In this document: one piece after another, positions 31,955 through 44,564 of the stretch
How positions within the stretch are numbered: the first letter of the stretch is position 1
Layout: each line of letters opens with the position of its first letter
Origin: Panagrolaimus kolymaensis
Lineage: Eukaryota; Nematoda; Chromadorea; Rhabditida; Panagrolaimidae
NCBI GenBank assembly: GCA_028622995.1
Contig: JAJQJQ010000027.1
Span: 1 to 64,000 of the forward strand
Direction: 5' to 3'
DNA length: 64,000 bases
Program-made: the position numbers and the translations under genes
Notes under the pieces: model-generated
Seen by the model: the letters and a program-made list of their open reading frames with translations, nothing else
Told to the model about the DNA's origin: nothing
The model's database searches: none

Positions 31955-34900
31955 TTAATTCATTGGTTGAGTATGTAAAATTTCATCTAAACGATCATAT
32001 GATTGTTCACGAGTAAGACGAATTTCTTCTAGTAAATGAAAAGCCGAAGTGTTTCGTCGTTTTCGAGCTATTGCAATTGCATCAGAAATGGTTGGATAAA
32101 AATTTTCTTTTGAAACAAATTTATAAAATCCTGATGCTTCAAATAAATCTCGAACGGGCGCTAAAAAAAGAAAAAGTATTATTAATTTGGGATATTGGCT
32201 TTTGTGGATTTTTGTTTTCTACCTTTAGCTGCAGCAAAATAAACCCAAACTTTTTGTTTTCTCATTTCAGTGAAAATTTCTTTTAATGAATTAACTCCCA
32301 TATAATCCACAAATGCAAAACCTGAACAATCAATAATAAAATGACGATAAACTAATCCAGCCATGGGTTTTTCAGGCTAAAAAAATCATTAATTTTTTTA
32401 ATCAAGCAAATTTAATTTTCAAACAAATTCTTACCTCCATATAAGCTTCAAGTGAATGTACAGTGAGGGCATGTTGAATTTTCATTTCTTCACCTGGATG
32501 AATTTTTATTTCTTCTGGCAATAAAGATTGTTGGGGAAAAATATCACCTTGCCATATATCAAATGCTTTTTGAATACTAATTTTAAATCGTTCAACATTG
32601 GTAAAAATTAATGGAGAATCAAATCGATAAATGCAAATACCCTATAAAAAAAGTTGGCGATAAAGACGAGGGAATAGAGAAATCCAAAGTTAGTAAATTA
32701 ATGAATTTAGACACGATTAATTCCAAGTTTAACGGAAAGATATAATTAAGAATTTTTCCATTTTTGGCTTTATTTATTTTTTTCTCTCGCGAATAGCGAT
32801 GTTGAAAGAAGCAAAAAAAGAAGAACAGCTTGAATGATTTCGAAAGAGTAACATTTGATGTATTTTTTAAGGTCGTTTGAATAATAAAAAAGTGTTGTTG
32901 TTGGTATGGGTTCATTTTTTCTTTATGGGCGGCGGCAGTAAAATGAAAAAAAGAAGAGAAAGGTGTGACTTGCTTCGACCAAAAATTATCCAATTTCGAA
33001 ATAATTTTTACATCATTTTTTTGGTATTTTTTTAAAACAAAAGGTTATTATTAATTTAAGGATTGAAAAAATTTTTTCCTTTTTCCTTATCATATAAATT
33101 TTTATAAGTTTTTTGGTTTTTACAAAAAATGCAGCAGCAATCAACGAAATGCATGACAGAGACTTAGAGTTTTTCAATGGACTAATAACATCGGATATTT
33201 TTCCTGCTTTCACTCGGCTCACAAAAATTTTTAACATCCAAATCTTCCATTTTTCCCATAACTTTTTAAAACTACTATTGAACTAACTAACTAACTTTAT
33301 ATTCAATATATTCTTTATATCGTTCAACATCTCGATAATCACATGTTCCTGTAAGTTGAGCTAAGAAATGCCATCGAGGAAATTGACTTCGAAATACTGT
33401 GGTCATTAATGCAAATGCAATAGAAATAATTAAACCCGGAGTAACATCCCATGCAGCGGTGGCAATAAAAGAAACCACCCAAATCATAAAATCAATTTTT
33501 GAGAGAGGCCATAAAATTTTTAAATCCATAAATTTTTTTACCATTCCTTTTAATGCTACGATTACGGTGGCAGATAAAACACACATAGGTAAAGTTTCAA
33601 GCCATTTACCCATAAATATAATAATTAAAAGCAAAAATATCCCACTGAATAAACTTGCAAAAAGGGTTTTAGTTCCAGCTTCCACATTAACCATAGTTCT
33701 TCCAAGTGAACATGAAATAGGATAAATTGGAAAAAATGATGATATTGATGAAGCAAAACCAAGCGCATATAATTCTTGGCCCGAATCAACTTTGTAATTA
33801 AGCTTTTTAGCAAACATTTGAGCGAGAGATATATGAATTGCTACAATCACCACAGCAATGGATATTGCATCCATAAATAAATCTGGGACATCTTTAAGTT
33901 TGGGAATATTTGGTGATGGAAGCCTACAAAATAAGTATGCGTTTTTATACATAGGTAATGAGATCAGTGAAAAAATGTGAACTTTGAGAAAGCACACAAA
34001 GAAATAAAAAATAAAGTCAAGGTTTACTGAAAGCTAGCTGCTTTTATGCATTTCTAACTTCCTTTATAAATATATGACTACTTACCCCGTTGGAATTTTA
34101 GTAACAATATCAACATCAAATTTGCCATTTAAATCAACTAAAAATGATATCAATGTTGCCATAGCCACAACAAATAATTCCACTGGTAAAGGAACGGGTA
34201 AACGAAATCGTCTTTGTAAAAATGGACTAAAAAATTCTTTTCCCACAACTAATGTTATAATTGTGCATGCAGCGGTGATACATGTTGCGACATTACTATG
34301 TTGGATATTTGTTACAACTAAATACAACCTTCGAAAAGTATTAGCTGCTCCAGAAGGATCTTTAAAAGTATGGATTCCAAAAAGACCCTTGAGTTGAGTG
34401 CTAAAAACTTGACAACTTGCAGCTGTTGTAAACCCTGCAATAAGTTGATCACTAAAATATGTTGTAATTATTTCAAGTCGAAGTATTCCCATCAAAATGT
34501 GAACTAATCCAATACAAAATGATAAAGTTGATGCTGTGGTTATTGCACATGCGGTATAAGCAGCATTGGAATCATCAGAAATTGAGTTATCTCCTCCATC
34601 TGTTGTTGTTTGATTTTCGTTTCCACTTCCATCAGCATGAAAATTATATTCTTCACATGTTCGATCCACAGCTATTCCAGACATAAGAGCTACAACAGCA
34701 AAAGATCCAATGGAATTATGATGAGATGTACCAAAAATCATATAAATTAATGGTGGAAAAAATGATGTATATAATCCAACAACGGGTGGAACTTTAGCAA
34801 GCAATGCATATGCAATACCTGAAAAAAGAAAAATCTGCTTACTTACGAGAAATTTATTTTCTTATAAAATTTTAAGTTAAAAATGTTAGTTGGTTTTTTT

Positions 34901-35599
34901 ACTCAATTTTTTTTAGTAAAAAAAATAAAAAAAATCAATTTTATAAAAAAAGGATACTGTAAATTAATTATTTTGAGTAGCCCATGAAGCCGCGGTTTAA
35001 CTGCATCGATGCACAAGTCTCATACAAAAGTTAATATTTTTTTCAACGCTAAATTTTTACCTCAAAAGTTTTTAGAGATTTGAAATATAAAATTTTAAGG
35101 GAACAAATTTATTTTTTTGTCGCGATGAAATTTTTTTAAATGATAAAACTTCTCAGAGTTACTTTCTTTCTATTTTTTTTTGTTGATACCTTACTAGAAA
35201 ATAATTACCTTGTGGAACATGCATAATTCCAAGCGTTAAACCACCAAGAAAATCAAAGATGATATGTTCCCTAAATTTATATTTTGGCAACCATGTAACG
35301 ATGGGAATAAAACTTAAAATAGTTCTCAAAAAAGCTCGAGGTGAAGTGAATGGACGATAATATCTTCGACTTAATTTTGCTGCCTTTCGAACCAAAACTG
35401 AATGATGATGTTTGGGGCGACAATAACGAAATTTTTTATCAAATTCTTCTTGATTCATTGGTGGACGATTATTTGAATCAATGTAACGATTTTCTGGCGG
35501 TGTCACATTGTAATCATTGAAATTAGTAACAGAATTAATTAATGGAGGAGCATTAAAATGTATTGCTTCACCGTTATCAGATCCATCCAGATTCGACAT
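31955..35599 (-). CDS. SLC26/SulP family anion transporter
   Basis: Six exons: 35599-35209, 34818-34086, 33923-33296, 32641-32435, 32376-32223, 32160-31955, about 772 residues. After a polar, proline-rich cytoplasmic N-terminus come 12-14 membrane segments with the sulfate-transporter signature region PPVVGLYTSFFPPLIYMIFG and SIGSFAVVALMSG, an extracellular loop with N-glycosylation sites (NQTT), and conserved FGFASSISSF-type and GRTMVNVEAGTKT stretches. The C-terminus is a STAS domain (ICIYRFDSPLIFTN ... HFIIDCSGFAFVDYMGVNSL). Family members exchange sulfate, chloride, bicarbonate or oxalate; the substrate here cannot be told. It belongs with the nematode sulp genes. A TTTTTTCAG acceptor lies 7 bases before the start codon. 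Confidence 0.93.
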
Positions 35600-37412
35600 A
35601 TCGATTCTGAAAAAATAAACATAACAGATAATGATAAAAAAATTTTACGTTAAGTATTGCAGCGAGAACTGGAAAATTTGTAGTACAGTAACATAATATT
35701 TTCCATGAAAGCGAAAAGGTTTGATAGCGTTAACTTCTATCTTTTCATTTTTAACAAATTTTACAAAACTACTATTAAAAAATGGTGGTTTTATTTATTT
35801 TTCCAAATCTCCAACCCGAAATTTTTTGAGACTTTCAATAAAAAATTTTTAAAGCTTTCTACCGACAATTTTTTAACATTAGTATTTTCTTTAAAAACCT
35901 AAAGCTTTCCCCATAAATCTTCTCTCGAAACTTTAAGTGACAACGTTTTTCTTTAAAACTTCCAAACTTATTCCTTTATGAAGTTCAACATGCATCAAAA
36001 GTCCAAAATCTAGCATTTTAAAAAAAAACTCAAGCAATCCTAGGAAAGAAAAAACACACTTTTTCACTATTTTTCTTCTTCACCTTTTTCTATCTGAAAA
36101 TGGAAACAATTTTGCCAATCCTTTCCTCGAAACAATGGCTTTTGAAGAGTCAAGATTCGATTGTAAAAAAAACTATTAAAAAACATTTAGCCTCATATAT
36201 TTATTTTTTATTTTCTTCCACCCATCTTTTTTTATTTACAATCTTCTGTTTTTTCTCAATATTTTTTTTTTATTATTTATTCTTCTCTGTTGATTTAAAT
36301 ACCGTTGTTTTATTTTATTTATTCTTTGTATGACTTTTAAAAAAAGTTTATTTAAAAAAGCTATTTTTTATAACAAAAATAAAATGCTCAAAGTTTATCG
36401 TTCAAAGATAAAATAAAAAAAAGTCTCCTCATTTTTTATTATTCCTTGTTGAATCAAGGAAGGCAGATAATTTGTTGCTTGCGTCGATGAAAAAAAAAAT
36501 ATATGAAATCAAATAAAGGCGCAAATTATTTTTTACTGTTGAAAAAAAAAGAAAAAAAAATGATGCAATTGAAACTCATAAACGCTTTCTTGCTTCTCAT
36601 CTCGAAAAAAAGAAAAGCATCGAAGATTTTGATGATGACAATGGAAAAAATGAGTTATTGTAAAAATCATGAGAGATAGACGCCAAACCTTTTGTAATGA
36701 ATTTTATGTAAACGAAATAAGCAAATAAAATTTTTTATGGTAGAGAAAAATGAAAAAGTTTTGATTCATAAAAACATAGCTTTAAAACTCCTCAAAAAAT
36801 TTTTTTGTGCTTGATTTGTCTGAATCATTGCAACCATTAAATTTGGGAACCAACAAAATGAATTGAAAAATTATTGTGAGTTATGTTTTTGGTAATGAAA
36901 ACTATGGTATTTTCATTTTGAATTATCATTTTTTTAAAACGCATTTAAATTCATTCATTATGGGTGAAATAATTATTAAAGTAAAGCCTTTTATTTAACA
37001 ACGAAGATTAAAATTTCGAGAAGCCAAAATATCCAAAAAAAATCAAGGATTCGGGATTATATTTTTGATGTAATGAAACTGTCAAAATAAATACAATTTT
37101 GTTAAATTCTTACATGATTTTTTTTGTCAACGTTTTCTTTGGTTTATAAGCTTTTTTATTTTTGCAAATTTAGGTATAAAATTTCAAAGTTTTCACATTT
37201 TCTTTGATTATTTTTGAGGAAATCTGTTGTATCTTACACGACTAAAATTTTTTAAAACAAACTGGGTTTTTTTGTCTCAAGTAAACGCTTCAGATCAGAT
37301 TTATTTTAAACTTTTATTTACAATGCTTTTTTTTTGGACGAAATTATGGGATATAAAAAGGAGTTAATAGCCATAAAAATAAGAATACAATTTGTGTATT
37401 TGTTTTGTTTTG
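35600..37412. other. AT-rich intergenic region, no gene seen
   Basis: 1.8 kb upstream of the SLC26 gene and downstream of the SOD-like gene, dominated by A/T homopolymers. The few longer frames are low-complexity Phe/Leu/Lys translations without splice support. Confidence 0.55.
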
Positions 37413-38051
37413 TTATTCATCATCATCAATTCGTTCTGCAACAGCGATAACGCCAGTGGCTGAACGACCTCGAGTAATATTTTGAGCTTCTGTGAGATTT
37501 GTATCACTTTTTTCATTATCAACTACAATATTTCTCCCAATAATACTTTCTCTTCCATTTAATTGAAGGTCCTTTTCTTTTAATTCAAAATGAAGGCTTC
37601 CATCATTTTGAGATTTTAAATTTGCGAGGCTACTAAATGTATCCTTCATTTCCTACAAAATTTAAAAATATGAAATTGGTTTTTAGAAGAAAAAGCTTAC
37701 AGGTGAAGTGCTCAATTTGCTTAACCATGTGGAGGCAGAAGAAACTCCATCATTTGGATATCCAAGTTCAGCAATGTGAACATTATGTTCACCAGGTTTA
37801 AGTCCGGTGATATCACCTTTAATGGTTACTAGTTCACCTTCATTTTCCTACAACAAAATATCGCAATATTTTAATTATAAAATCTTTCTTAGGAAAATTA
37901 AATTTAGGAAAATTTAGTGGAATGACTTCCCGTCACAATAATTTTTTTGTTATAAGACCAAAGTTGTTAAAAATAAACATACTTGTGAAAACCATACAGT
38001 TCCATTAATACCAGATGAACCACGAATAACTGCAACAGCTCGAGATGGCAT
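37413..38051 (-). CDS. Cu/Zn superoxide dismutase-like protein lacking most metal ligands (pseudoenzyme)
   Basis: Exons 38051-37983, 37847-37701, 37652-37413, 151 residues, the length of SOD1. The SOD fold is clear: RAVAVIRGSSGINGTVWFSQ at the start, IKGDITGLKPGEHNVHI, ESIIGRNIVVDN, and GRSATGVIAVAE near the end. Against SOD1 the copper ligand His46 is kept (His47) but His48 is Ala, His63 is Thr, His120 is Asp; the zinc ligands His71, His80 and Asp83 are all gone; both disulphide cysteines (57 and 146) are replaced; the active-site Arg143 is kept. It should therefore not dismutate superoxide. No signal peptide, so probably cytosolic. The frame is intact across three exons with good splice sites, which argues against a simple pseudogene. 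Confidence 0.8.
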
Positions 38052-38565
38052 AATTTAGCTTTTCTTACTTGAAATCAAAAAAAAAATTTTACTTGCACAA
38101 ATAAATAAACAAAAAATTGTTTAATGTAAAAAAAGAAATTTTGTTATGAAAGTTGCATCTGGCTTTTATATGGGCAATGATTTTTTTATTTTTTTTTCTT
38201 GAGTTGTTTACAATATAAAACTAATGAAAAACAGTTTTCTCTGCAAAAAAAAAACCACGTGAAGTTTTTTTGTGTTGATTGACTCAAAAAAAAAAACAGG
38301 CAACACCGTGAAACAACTTTCAAGTTTTTTATGATAAAAAAAATGTTGTTATTATTCTATTTTTATAGCTTTATCATCAACAACCCTGTTGCAAAAAAAA
38401 ATGTTAGTTGTTCGAACTTAAAAACAATATCAAAAGTCCAAATAAAAATCGGAAAAATAGTAAAATGGTTGCTGCAATTTTTTTATTTCAGTAAAAATTA
38501 AAAAATAAGTCAAATTAAAATTTTTAATTAAAAAAAACATATTGAAAAAATTTTAGATAAAAAAA
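38052..38565. other. Gap between SOD-like and thioesterase genes
   Basis: AT-rich; minus-strand promoter of the SOD-like gene and 3' flank of the thioesterase gene. No other feature recognised. Confidence 0.45.
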
Positions 38566-39016
38566 TTACATTTTTGCTAAATCAACATTAATTAAAGCAA
38601 GGGTTTGAACTCCAAGGGCGATAACATCTTTTGAATTATTCTTTCGATAAACTTTTGAACATAAAAATGCAAGTTTATCTTCCTTTTTAATTGTTTCACA
38701 TTCAATTATTAAATTTTCTCCAACTTTGGCTTTTCCAAAATAACTAAAAAAAACTTTTTTCAGAACTAAAATTATTTTTATCGGAAGAAATAAACTTACT
38801 TAATATTTAAATCCACCGTAACATTGGCTTGTCGACTAAGAGTTACAATTCCCGTGAATGGAGTCAAACTCATTAAAACATCCATCACTGTGGCTAAACA
38901 TCCATTGAAAAGAAACCCTTCTGAATCGACATCTTCTTTACCAATTTTAAATTCATAATAAATATGATCGGGAAAAGTTTTAATTGGATCAATTCGAGTG
39001 AAAATTGAAGAAAGTC
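38566..39016 (-). pseudogene. Hotdog-fold acyl-CoA thioesterase (ACOT13-like), no start codon found
   Basis: Two exons, 39016-38800 and 38743-38566, encode about 131 residues: IYYEFKIGKEDVDSEGFLFNGCLATVMDVLM, a hotdog helix, then RQANVTVDLNI-NYFGKAKVGENLIIECE and LAFLCSKVYRK. Spacing and motifs match the 4HBT family, nearest to ACOT13 (long-chain acyl-CoA hydrolysis). The family's active-site Asp sits in the helix DVLMSLT. The first exon begins at a good acceptor (TTTTTTTATAG) in codon phase 1 and an in-frame stop lies just upstream, so an upstream coding exon is needed. Only two ATGs exist between here and the next gene at 39219, and both hit stops within a few codons. Either the 5' exon has been lost (pseudogene) or it lies far away. 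Confidence 0.6.
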
Positions 39017-39218
39017 CTATAAAAAAAGTTTAAGACCAATTGAAGAACCTCCAAAATAGAGGATTGTTTGCGTATTTTTGTTGAAAACTCAATGAACGCA
39101 AAGAAAGTATAATAATTGTAACAAAGAAAAGTTGTTTCTTCTATTTTTTAAACATAAGACAATCTTTTAAAAAACTTTATTAATACATTCAAAAACAAAA
39201 TAAAGAAATAGAAAAAAT

Positions 39219-40927
39219 TTAAATATTTGAAACAACATAGCCAATTTTCAATAGTTTACAAGCTTCTTTGAGTCGAGTTTTAATTCGCTTCTTTTCTTTC
39301 TTGGTGAATTTGCTGAAAAGACAAAATCCAAGTTCTTTTGGTTTCTTTCCAGTTTCTTTCTTGATTGCTTTGATGTGATGTTTCAAGAGAAGAGCCATCA
39401 AGAAAACAGGAGTAGCAACTTTTCGAATTCCCGAAAATGTGTCATATTCGAGTAAAACAGGATTGTCAGAATTACTAGTAGCTTTGAATCCCCAATTTGG
39501 ATCAACTTTGAGATAGTGAGCTGGCATAGAAAGAACTTTGACCAAATCTGAAAACAATACAAGTATTAAAAGATAGCACCAAAGTTAAAGGCATACCATA
39601 AACAGCAAAAGGATCTTTATTTTTGACATTGTTCAAATTTGTGACAATAGTAGGAACTTCTGGTTCAAAGGTAAGGTAAAGATCATTTCCATATAAACCT
39701 GAAAGCAACAAACATGATTACAGTGGTATATAAATAGCTAACTTACCGTTCCATTCATTCAAGAACATATAACCATTTTCATTACGAACACAAATGACGG
39801 ATGAGTTATCGAAAAAACCAATAACAGGAACATTCAAATCAGGTTGTGTTGCAAGTTTTTGTGGTAATGCTTCAATTTCTGTAATGATGAATGGTTCTTG
39901 ATACAGGAATGGGAGCGAGTTTCGATCAACCACTAAAGCAAGCTTGATACGATGTCCTCCTTGTTCTTCGGAAATTTGAGCTTTTCCAGCAGGTTTGTAA
40001 CTTTCAGAAACGGTGTCATAGTATACAACCTAAAAAACAACATAAACGTAAAAGATACAAAGTAAACAAACTTACGGAATATGGCTTCTTTGATTTAGGA
40101 ACAATTTGGACTCTTTCCAAAGGTAAGTCTTCATAGTAATCTACAGTAATCACAGCTTGTTCAGGATCAGTAAAATTTGATTCAATCGTAACAGCAAGCT
40201 TATCCATAGTGAAAGGAATAATTGATTTATGTCCGCGTTCAAATATTGTTTTCCAAACTTTTTGATGACATTCAGCGATACGATCAAGATCGAGATTAAT
40301 AACATTTTTTGATGGAACGACACGTGTTTTCAAAGATATCAACAAATCATTAAACAAAGGATCACAGACAGTAACATATTTAGGATTAAATGTACCAAGA
40401 ATTTCAGCTGCCACATCATTCATACTTCTATTAAAGCGATCGAAACTTCGATCACCGACGAAAGAATATCCTTCTGGTTTGCGCACAATAACAAAAATAC
40501 TAACATTTTGAGTTGTAGTAGCTAAAACACATAAAATAACATCACCAGGTTTTGAATCAATTTTCGAGGCAAATAATATTGACATAATTGCAAGTGTTTT
40601 AGAATGAGCAAGGTCAATATTCCATTTTCGTTTTCTAACTTCTTCATAAACTATTTGACGAATTTCTAGGTTAACCATGCGACCAATATCTTCATAATCA
40701 CAAGTACGAAAAATAACAGCTTTGAGATTTTTACAATCAGCAGAATCAAGAAACATGGAAAGATCTTTAACAGGTAGATCCTTAGATTTTGGAAGATGTT
40801 CAAACTGAGCATTGAAGAAAAAAACTTCGAATTTTCCATTTTTAGTTCCATTGATAAGTAAAGCTTCATCTTTCTTTTTCATATTTGTAACCGGAAGAGG
40901 TGGATGCAATAGATTATGTTTATCCAT
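39219..40927 (-). CDS. Degenerate Hsp70/actin-like ATPase-fold protein (tentative)
   Basis: Exons 40927-40076, 40029-39747, 39698-39597, 39547-39219, about 521 residues. No exact orthologue recognised. The last 200 residues resemble the first half of an Hsp70 nucleotide-binding domain: VIGFFDNSSVICVRNENG where Hsp70 has its phosphate-1 loop, then SGIRKVATPVFLMALLLKHH and ELGFCLFSKFTKKEKKRIKT, in place of the Hsp70 VPAYF-QR-AT segment. The first 280 residues resemble the second half (LKAVIFRTCDYEDIGRMV, then GDVILCVLATTTQNVSIFVI at the phosphate-2 position). The halves are thus in swapped order, and the DLGTT and DLGGGT glycine loops are not conserved, so ATP binding is doubtful. A TTCTACAG acceptor near 40971 precedes the ATG. 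Family assignment is inference from pattern only. Confidence 0.55.
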
Positions 40928-42060
40928 GGTTGAAGAAACAATAACGAAATGAAGCAATGTACTTTTCTGTAGAACAAATCTGTAAAAAGTGTTTAGCAAA
41001 TTGAAGACAAAATTTTTCGCAAACAAAAAAGTTTGCTGCTTCAAAGCAAAAAATCGCGATAAGAGATAAAATGGCACATAAATTTCGTTTCTTGCAAACT
41101 TTTTTTTTTGCCAACGCGTTCGTCTCTATTTTTTATTGAGTTGTAAAGTATTTATTGTGGAAATAAATATAATCATTATACGTATTTATTTTACTTAATA
41201 TTATTGCTTAGGCAGCGGTTTAATTAGGAGATGATTAAATAACAATATATTTATTAGCAGCTATCAGCTGGCAAACTGTACGTACACCTCTCTTTTTTTT
41301 ATTTATTAATTTTAATTTCTTAAAAACCGGCTCGAATCAAACAAAAAATAAAAATATCAAATGTTTGCCTTTTTATTTTATTTTTCTATTTTCTATTTTC
41401 GATAAAGGTCTCATTTTTTTTCTTTCACTTATTTATGTTGATCAGCAAATGTGACTCGCTTTTTGACACCAACAGCCATGGTTATGGTATGGAATATCTT
41501 AAAAAATGGTTTTTATTTTTAATATATTATTTCACGATGTTATTATTTAATAAAGGTAAAAAATGAACAAAAATATTGTAATATTCAAAACTGAAATTAT
41601 ATTTGGGGTTAGTTTTTAGAACTTTTGCAAGATATATCAAAAATTTAAGAGGTGCTTTATATTATCGCAAATAAGCTTTTAAAAAAAGCTCGACGTAATA
41701 AAAAAATAATACGTATAATCAGGAATTCAATCTTCAAGTAAGTTAATGATAAAAACATTGAAATGGAGTTTGTCCTAAAGAGCACTTTTTTTTCTTGCAT
41801 GTCTTCGCATAAAAACTTTTTTTGTTACCATATTAAAAGTTTGTTGAAAACTAAAAGGACAGCTGCATTATCAATAAATATGCTGGGTATTAAAGTGAAA
41901 TCAATTTTCCATGTTTTAAACAATTTATAAAAGTGCCGAATTTTAAAACGAATAAAAAAAAGTACTAAAGCTTTGTGTAATTTAAATAAAGTAAAAATTT
42001 GCTCCGAGTCTCACAGCAAAAGGCAAAGAATAAAAGCTTTATTCAACAACAAAATTTTTT
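40928..42060. other. AT-rich intergenic region, no gene seen
   Basis: Lies between the Hsp70-like gene start and the 3' end of the chemoreceptor gene. A short palindrome TGTACGTACA occurs at about 41277. No coding signal. Confidence 0.5.
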
Positions 42061-43584
42061 TTAATACACAGATTTTCGTTGAAGAAGAAAATTATTTAGC
42101 ATTAAATTTGGTGGAGGCGCGGATGAAACCATTGAATTATTCTTTGCAATGAGGGATAAAAATCTTATTCGATATGGTTTAATAAAATACAGCATCATAA
42201 AAGTATTAAAAAATGAATGGCTTGCATTTAAAAAATATACTATTTGGGCACATACTGAAAAAGTAAAGTTAAAAAATTTTAAGGACGCTTTGGGAAAAAA
42301 AGTTTTTTACCTGTAATATTTTGGGCTCCAATAGCTAATAAAATTATCATAAATGCTGATGGAATAAAAATGGATGCGGAAGGAATTCCAATCTAAAAAA
42401 CAAACTTTGATTTTTAGATTTTGCAAAAATTTGGAAGCTTACTTGAAAAATTAAACTATAAAGTAGCTGTCGATGCATTTCATATGTTCGTGGACTCATA
42501 ATATATCGATTATTTTTTAATGCAATAAATGTTTTTATCACCAAAATTATAATTATTGGCATTCCACTTGTAAACATAATTGCAGCTATAGGAAGTAAAA
42601 CAAATTTAGTAAATGGGTCAGAAATGTGTGTCACTGAACATCCAAGATGCTCAATATGTACTTTAATTAAAGGAAATTCCTGAAACAAAAATATTTAAAT
42701 TTTTGTATAAAAAATTGGAGGTCCGAAAAAAAACTAACTTCATAAAGTAAAACTCTGTTCATTTCTGCATTTCTCAAAGCATAAGCATATCCAAGAATGA
42801 CAGGAAAAAGATAAAATAAATGTAAAAATGAAAGAAAAATAATAAATTTTTTTGAAATTATTATTCTCAAATAATTATGCAATATTCCATATCGATAAAT
42901 AAATGCCGATAAAACTGACATAATATTGCATCCCAATAAAATATACCAAATAAACTAAAAAATTAGATTTATTTAATTTTGTGAAATATAAAAAATATGA
43001 AAATTAAGTTTTTTTGTTTTAGCGCCAAAACATGCTTGAATTTTCAGATGTTAGTTTTTTTTTGAAGTGGAGGAATATTTAGATTAACAAAAAATCATTA
43101 TCGATTTTTTTTTTGTTTTTTTATATTAGCTTTTTTTAAATCGTAAAATTCAAATTAACGCGTTGAAACTCTGTGGATTTTCATTTTTTGGTTCCTGAGT
43201 TCTTGAACTAAAGTTTGCTTTTTTAAACCTTTGACTCACCATAATAATTTTAGCTAAAGTATCACTTCCACTTTTAGCTATTCCATTTGGACATAGTGCA
43301 AGAACGGGCAATAAAACTTTTGGTTGAAAAATAACACACATAAATAAATGCACAAATCTAAAATACTTTCTTTCATCAAAAAGTTTAAAAATCTTTAAAA
43401 TAGTGAAGCTAAAACTCACCGAAATATTTAATAAAAAATATTTGTAATATCCAAAACTTTTGGGACTTGAAATTAAAATAGTAAAAGATGCAATACTAAA
43501 ACTTAATGTTGCTACGATACCGTAACCATACATTATGCATTGATAAATTAAACTTTCAGAATGTTCAAATGTGATTGATGACAT
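42061..43584 (-). CDS. Serpentine chemoreceptor, class H (Srh) type
   Basis: Exons 43584-43420, 43365-43240, 42954-42739, 42679-42443, 42392-42311, 42254-42061, about 339 residues, the normal size of the family. Seven membrane segments can be traced: IVATLSFSIASFTILI (1), VCVIFQPKVLLPVLAL-type (2), IMSVLSAFIYRYGIL (3), FIIFLSFLHLFYLFPVILGY (4), FVLLPIAAIMFTSGMPIIIIL (5), QIGIPSASIFIPSAFMIILL (6) and the last before FIKPYRIRFLSL (7). The motif MSPRTYEMHRQLLYSLIFQ between segments 5 and 6 is typical of Srh receptors. Predicted chemosensory GPCR of sensory neurons. The acceptor of exon 2 is weak (GATGAAAG) and a better AG six bases on would break the frame, so that junction is the least certain. 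Confidence 0.85.
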
Positions 43585-44564
43585 AATATTATGGAGCTCA
43601 ATTTACTGCATAAAAATAAAAATATTAAAAAAATGAAAAAAATATGAAAATTAGAAAACTTGTCAAAGAAAAAATGGATTATTTTTATGGATTATTTTTT
43701 CAACAGGTGAAAAGTTTTAAATTTAGGTCTGTTCTGAGAGAGAAAAATTATTTAATGCATGAGGAACATAACTTAAAAAGTAAAGAGTTTTGTAATCAAA
43801 TTTTAATTTTAATAATAATTTAAAAACGCGTAAAAAGTTGAAAGCACATGAGAAAAAAAACTGTGTGGGTAACAAACATAGTTGGGCAACCGAAAGCAGA
43901 CGATAAATTTAAAAGTGCATATGAGTAATTGTTATTTTTTAATCATAAAAAATTAATGAATTATTACCAAGAGTTTAATGAAGGGGAAAATTGCGTATGG
44001 GTTTTTTTCTCATCATTCTTTTTGAGTCGATTATTTTACTCATCAAGAGGGAAGAAGTGTTGTACTAAAATCTCATCGATAAAAATTTAAGTAACGCTTG
44101 AAATAAATTTTTTTGTTAAAGTTATTGCAGAAACATTTCTTAGGATGCTTTTGACCCTAGCACATTTTTCTTCTTCTAACAACTAAGATTTTTAAGCCAA
44201 AAATACTTAATTAAAAAGTTAAAATTCGTAAAAGTCGAGAAAAAAATGGAATGAATTTTGATTTTAAAAAATTTTTTATTAGAAGGATTTGGAAAGCTAA
44301 AATCTTTGTCTGTCCACATAGAGGTTAACCATCAAATGTTCATTTGACCATTTTTAATTTTTTGTTGCTGCTTATGTGTACGTAAACTTACACTACTAAA
44401 ATAAAAAAATTGGATTAGATTTATAATCAAATCATGAAAACTTCAATGAACTATTTAAATTAGTGCTCCGTACACACTCTAAAATGACCAATGTTTAAAA
44501 ATCAAGGGCAAAATTCTAGAAATTATAAACTTATAAATTTTTTGTACTCTAAAAAAATAAATCC
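43585..44564. other. Upstream region of the chemoreceptor gene, no gene seen
   Basis: AT-rich; expected promoter of the class H receptor on the minus strand. Open frames are short and of low complexity. Confidence 0.45.

Noticed and set aside
41216..41235. GGTTTAATTA, resembling the start of a spliced leader RNA
   Set aside because: Only the first ten bases fit; no following leader sequence, donor site or Sm motif was seen.
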